Part shown: in pieces, positions 10,474 through 12,984 of the stretch
Position numbering within the stretch: the first letter of the stretch is position 1
How the letters are laid out: the number at the start of each line of letters is the position of its first letter
NCBI GenBank assembly: GCA_004325065.1
Contig: PITI01000399.1
Location: forward strand, 1 to 12,984
DNA from: Hamiltosporidium magnivora
Taxonomy: Eukaryota; Microsporidia; Dubosqiidae
Reading direction: 5' to 3'
Length of the DNA stretch: 12,984 nucleotides
Program-made: the position numbers and the translations under genes
Notes under the pieces: generated by a model
What the model saw: the letters and a program-made list of their open reading frames with translations, nothing else
The model's database searches: none
Told to the model about the DNA's origin: nothing

Positions 10474-11590
10474 ATTCTAAGGAATGAAATAAATAAGGAT
10501 TTGCTGAATTCTATTGATGAAATGAGATGCGAAAATATAAATCAAATCTAATTTCCAGCAAAGTGTTCTGTTTTAAAACGAGATGATATATTGGTACAGA
10601 ATAAAAGATAAACATATAAAACAACCTCCGTAGGTTGTCTTCTTCAAAAATAACTGTTCTAATGATAAATTTCAGGTGGTAGTTTTAGCAACAAAAAGAG
10701 TTTAATCAAAAGGTTTCTGATGTAATCGCTAAACTTGAGAGCCAAACAATATGAAAGTTTATACCGTAAAACCTGATGTAGAATAAGAGAATCAATAAAT
10801 TATTGTTGGAAATCCGGATGGTATCGATAAGTTATTTAAAATGCATAAGGAAAAGGCCATTTCAGCAAAGAATAGATATTGATGATGCAGATGTATTTTT
10901 GAATTTAAATATTATGCGTTCTTTTGTATTGGATTTTAAAAATTTTAGAAAATTTCAAAATATCTGATTCTATCCCATTTTCTATCACAAAATTAAAAAG
11001 AGTTTTAAAATTTCACAGAAAGCATTTTGTAAGTATAAAAAAGAAAATTTGGAGCCCGAAGAAATAAAACTATATTATTTAAAAATCGAAAGAAAGATAT
11101 AATGAAAATATTAAAATTGATTTGTTAATACTTAACGGGTGGGGTATTTATAATATTTGTCGAAACTAAACATATGGTTGCGATGCTACGACAATAATTA
11201 GAAACAGATCTTCTATAAATAACATGTATACATGATGATAATGAAATGGTAGTCAAATAAAAACTTGTAGATAAATTTAGGCAGAAAGGGCGATCGTATT
11301 GTTTCCAATTGATATATTTTTACATAAAATGAATATTCCACCAGTGACCTTATTATAATTTTTGATCTTCCAATAGTTAAAGGAATACCAAATGGGGAAA
11401 CATATATTCATCGTGTAAGTCATCCAGAAGATTTTGAAGGTCTGAATTTGTGGTAGACCTAGTAAGTGATTCAAAGTATTCTAATGTTATATTAAGACTT
11501 CGAATATTCTTTAAAGTGTTGCCAAGGTTTTTAGATTCAAGCTGTCATGAAGGGCAAGAAGAAAAAACTTTAACTAACAATAAAATTATT
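10474..11590 (+). pseudogene. DBP5: Decayed Dbp5/DDX19-type DEAD-box RNA helicase
   Basis: Intact family members are RNA-dependent ATPases that remodel mRNPs at the nuclear pore during mRNA export. Here the helicase motifs occur in the right order but in shifting frames: Q-motif region NINQI-stop-FPAK (10534-10560), degraded motif I VQNKR-stop-TYKT (10594-10623), VVVLATKR for PTREL (10676-10699), VGNPDG for TPGR (near 10805), motif II DDAD (10881-10892), LSHF for SAT (near 10970), IIFVETK (near 11155), PIDIFLHKMNIPPV for the ARGID region (near 11305-11345), and ETYIHRVSHPEDFE for motif VI (11397-11438). The DLP..KG.P..ETY spacing before motif VI, and VDLVSDSKYSNVIL after it, fit Dbp5/DDX19 better than eIF4A or UAP56. 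The span corresponds to about 370 residues, close to a full helicase core. An ATG at 10373 could be the old start, but similarity is visible only from about 10474. At least nine frame changes and roughly fifteen stops make it a clear pseudogene. No intron gap is seen. The family call is from memory of consensus, not a search. Confidence -1.
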
Positions 11591-11708
11591 AGATCTTCAA
11601 AAGTTTGTGATTCAGATGATTTCATGATTTTAAAAAACATTCATTTTATTTGTTTTTACGTACGATAGTATTATATTTTTAATAAAGTATTTTTCTTTAA
11701 ATTTTATT

Positions 11709-12656
11709 CTATATAATCCTCTTGATATGTTCTTTGTAAATTTTTGGAAACATGAACATATATTTCAATTTTAAACCTAAATATAAATTTTGTCGTAATT
11801 TTTGTTTGATTTCGAGGTGCTAAGCAAAAATTATCTGAGTGTTTAAATTTTTTCACCTTTCGGTCCGTTGTTTTTGTTTAGATTCGACTAATTTTTTATA
11901 TTTTGGATTGATATTTTGTTCTTGGTCATTCAAAGTATATTAAAAATTTATTTCATTGTTTGTGAGGTAATTTACAATTTATCTATGACATAATATGATA
12001 TAAATACATTCATTTCTCTGCAAATATCCTTCCTAATACGCCCTGTTCAAGCCATATTTAACATTTTTTAGCACAGCTTCGTTCATATAAATTACAGCAA
12101 GAATATTCCGTTGTGTTTTAGAGTGAGATCGACTTGATATATGCCGCTATTTTTTCGAGATTTTAACCATCTAGATTATATATTATAAGATTTACTTTTA
12201 ATAACATGCTGTGCTATTACAAGGAATGATTTCAAACATAGATTTTCAGAAATATTAATTCCATCTACCAAAATGTTTCATTCATTTTAGTTTTTTTTGT
12301 TGCATCAAGTTTAGGCAAACCCTATAAAGCGATTCCGACATTAACTGAGAATTCATCAAATTATGACCAAAAAGAAATAATTCTGGGTCAGTGTTGTAAA
12401 TTTAAACTAATTTTTTTGTTCAAATCTGTAATCAAACTATTAATTTTTCAAAGAACTTCCCGAACAAAATAATTTCTAGTTTGTTGTAAATGCGGTAAAA
12501 ATCTTTATAGAAATGAAGTAGTTATTATATAAACAAATAAATTTTATTGTCTGGCATAAAATTTCCAAGCCTTTTTATGATTATTTTGCCATTTTATGCA
12601 TTTATTTTTTTCAGATTCACTAATTTTAATACATAGGGTTAGGGTTAGGAAAAGAG
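11709..12656 (-). pseudogene. Possible decayed gene convergent to the helicase relic, unidentified
   Basis: A chain of coding-looking minus-strand segments runs from 12656 to 11709 with several register changes. The first includes KCIKWQNNHKKAWKFYARQ near 12600. A second runs down from 12277 and includes ILVDGINISENLCLKSFLV. The last, 12146-11709, has 145 codons with five internal stops and a charged make-up including NDQEQNINPKYKKLVESKQK and LGLKLKYMFMFPKIYKEHIK. Near its beginning it reads RHISSRSHS, like the SSRSH switch-I motif of kinesins, with EG and N spaced somewhat as in the DLAGSE..EG..IN region. The gap between these is too short for a kinesin, and no P-loop is visible upstream. 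It points toward the helicase relic and ends about 40 bases beyond the last plus-strand codon there. The plus-strand frame opposite part of it is also fairly open, so strand is uncertain. Confidence -1.
12634..12649 (+). repeat. Short interstitial telomere-like TTAGGG tract
   Basis: Sixteen bases form 2.7 tandem copies of the TTAGGG unit, TAGGGTTAGGGTTAGG. A further isolated GTTAGGG lies at 12831-12837. TTAGGG is a common eukaryotic telomere unit. More than 300 bases of non-telomeric DNA follow, so this is not a chromosome end as it stands. It could mark an old end, a telomerase-healed break or a subtelomere, or be coincidence. Read on the minus strand, CCTAACCCTAACCC would also look like a telomerase RNA template, though it is longer than usual. 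Confidence -1.
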
Positions 12657-12678
12657 AATTTTATTTAAATATTAAACT

Positions 12679-12703
12679 AATTAATTTAAAAATTAAATTA
12701 ATT
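12679..12703. repeat. Perfect AT inverted repeat
   Basis: AATTAATTTA at 12679-12688 is the reverse complement of TAAATTAATT at 12694-12703, with a five-base spacer. It lies between the telomere-like tract and the GC-rich island. In DNA this AT-rich, such a palindrome can arise by chance; its position at a composition boundary is the only reason to record it. Confidence -1.
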
Positions 12704-12704
12704 T

Positions 12705-12850
12705 TACACAGCCATCACTAAGATTAACACCCCTTTACTGATATCTAAAACCAGTCACGTGTTAAAGGGTCTTACACGCCCACATCATCACCAATTCTGT
12801 AAAATATTGTAAATACGGCAGTATTGTCCCGTTAGGGCTCCCTGCCTCCA
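12705..12850. other. GC-rich island with hairpin potential
   Basis: This stretch is roughly 45% G+C by eye, against about 20% around it. It contains two foldable units. One pairs CCCTTTA (12731-12737) with TAAAGGG (12773-12779), plus an inner ACTG/CAGT pairing and a CACGTG palindrome at 12766-12771. The other pairs GGCAG (12817-12821) with CTGCC (12842-12846) around an inner CCC/GGG stem (12828-12830 with 12835-12837) closed by a four-base loop. In AT-rich genomes such islands often mark structured RNAs or foreign DNA. I do not recognise tRNA, 5S, SRP, RNase P, U6 or snoRNA motifs. A coding remnant on the minus strand overlaps it, so an RNA role is only one option. Confidence -1.
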
Positions 12851-12982
12851 GTAAGCATGAATTTTTTATTTTTTAAAAAATTCTTGTGTTAAAAGAATCT
12901 GGCCAAACATTCTTTATTGTAAATATTGGGTTATTTCAACCGCAGAAAATAAGTTAATTATTTCGTCCATTTCATCGCGTTT
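12791..12982 (-). pseudogene. Open minus-strand frame running in from the right edge, broken
   Basis: Reading leftward from 12982, one frame gives 64 codons with two internal stops. It includes RDEMDEIINLFSAVEITQYL, then RMFGQILLTQEFFKK and IHAYWRQGALTGQYCRIYNI, and ends in a double stop at 12790-12785. It probably begins outside the window. A different register just beyond reads MMWACKT, which could be a worn version of the W-x-C-K-x-C knuckle found in ISXO2/Merlin-type transposases, but the paired upstream cysteines are not seen. Codon content looks better than in the surrounding spacer and its left part lies in the GC-rich island. Identity is unknown; a broken mobile-element gene is only a guess. 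Confidence -1.
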
Positions 12983-12984
12983 GT

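Noticed and set aside
11277..11474. 65-codon minus-strand open frame
   Set aside because: It lies antisense to the best-preserved part of the helicase relic, whose motifs are unmistakable on the + strand, so it is a shadow frame.
11450..11668. 72-codon plus-strand frame taken as a separate small gene
   Set aside because: Its first part (VDLVSDSKYSNVIL) continues the helicase relic directly after motif VI, so it is the open tail of the pseudogene.
12485..12532. Plus-strand CCKCGKNLYRNEV, looking like a zinc knuckle
   Set aside because: It is a single CxxC pair with stops close on both sides and no partner cysteines or histidines; the opposite strand looks more coding.
12780..12800. TGATGATG on the minus strand as a snoRNA C box
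   Set aside because: No D box (CTGA) downstream on that strand within the island, and no terminal stem.

Overview
The window is extremely AT-rich (about one fifth G+C by eye) and has no intact gene that I can defend. On both strands, stop codons fall about as often as base composition alone predicts. The one secure identification is a heavily decayed DEAD-box RNA helicase of the Dbp5/DDX19 (mRNA export) type on the + strand at about 10474-11590. The query is therefore eukaryotic. Extreme AT richness, long empty spacers, no visible introns in the relic and a TTAGGG-type telomeric tract near the right end suggest an AT-rich, expanded microsporidian-like genome. That lineage call is an inference; another AT-rich eukaryote is possible.

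Layout. 1-4240 is AT-rich DNA with no recognisable gene; its only notable structure is a perfect 19-bp inverted repeat whose two copies bound 1154-1645. Around 4252-4269 is a short tRNA A-box/D-loop-like motif with no matching 3' half. 4270-7600 is again mostly featureless, with two local inverted repeats (4658-4697, 5626-5652) and a weakly open minus-strand frame at about 5210-6027. 7609-8329 is richer in G+C and holds two long minus-strand frames with few stops, in different registers, possibly one decayed gene. 8330-10373 is AT-rich spacer with a weak open frame at 9010-9273.

The right end is the most informative part. The Dbp5-like relic is followed on the opposite strand by a second possible relic (about 12656-11709). 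Then come a TTAGGG-type tract (12634-12649), an AT inverted repeat, and an island of much higher G+C (about 12705-12850) that can fold into hairpins. An open minus-strand frame runs off the right edge. This may be an old chromosome-end or rearrangement scar.

No operon or pathway can be read here. The coherent story is decay: the helicase has lost the GKT Walker loop, the ARGID motif and the HRIGRTGR motif. It carries at least nine reading-frame changes and many stops, mostly through changes that look like G:C to A:T. I see no phage, CRISPR array, complete transposon or rRNA gene.
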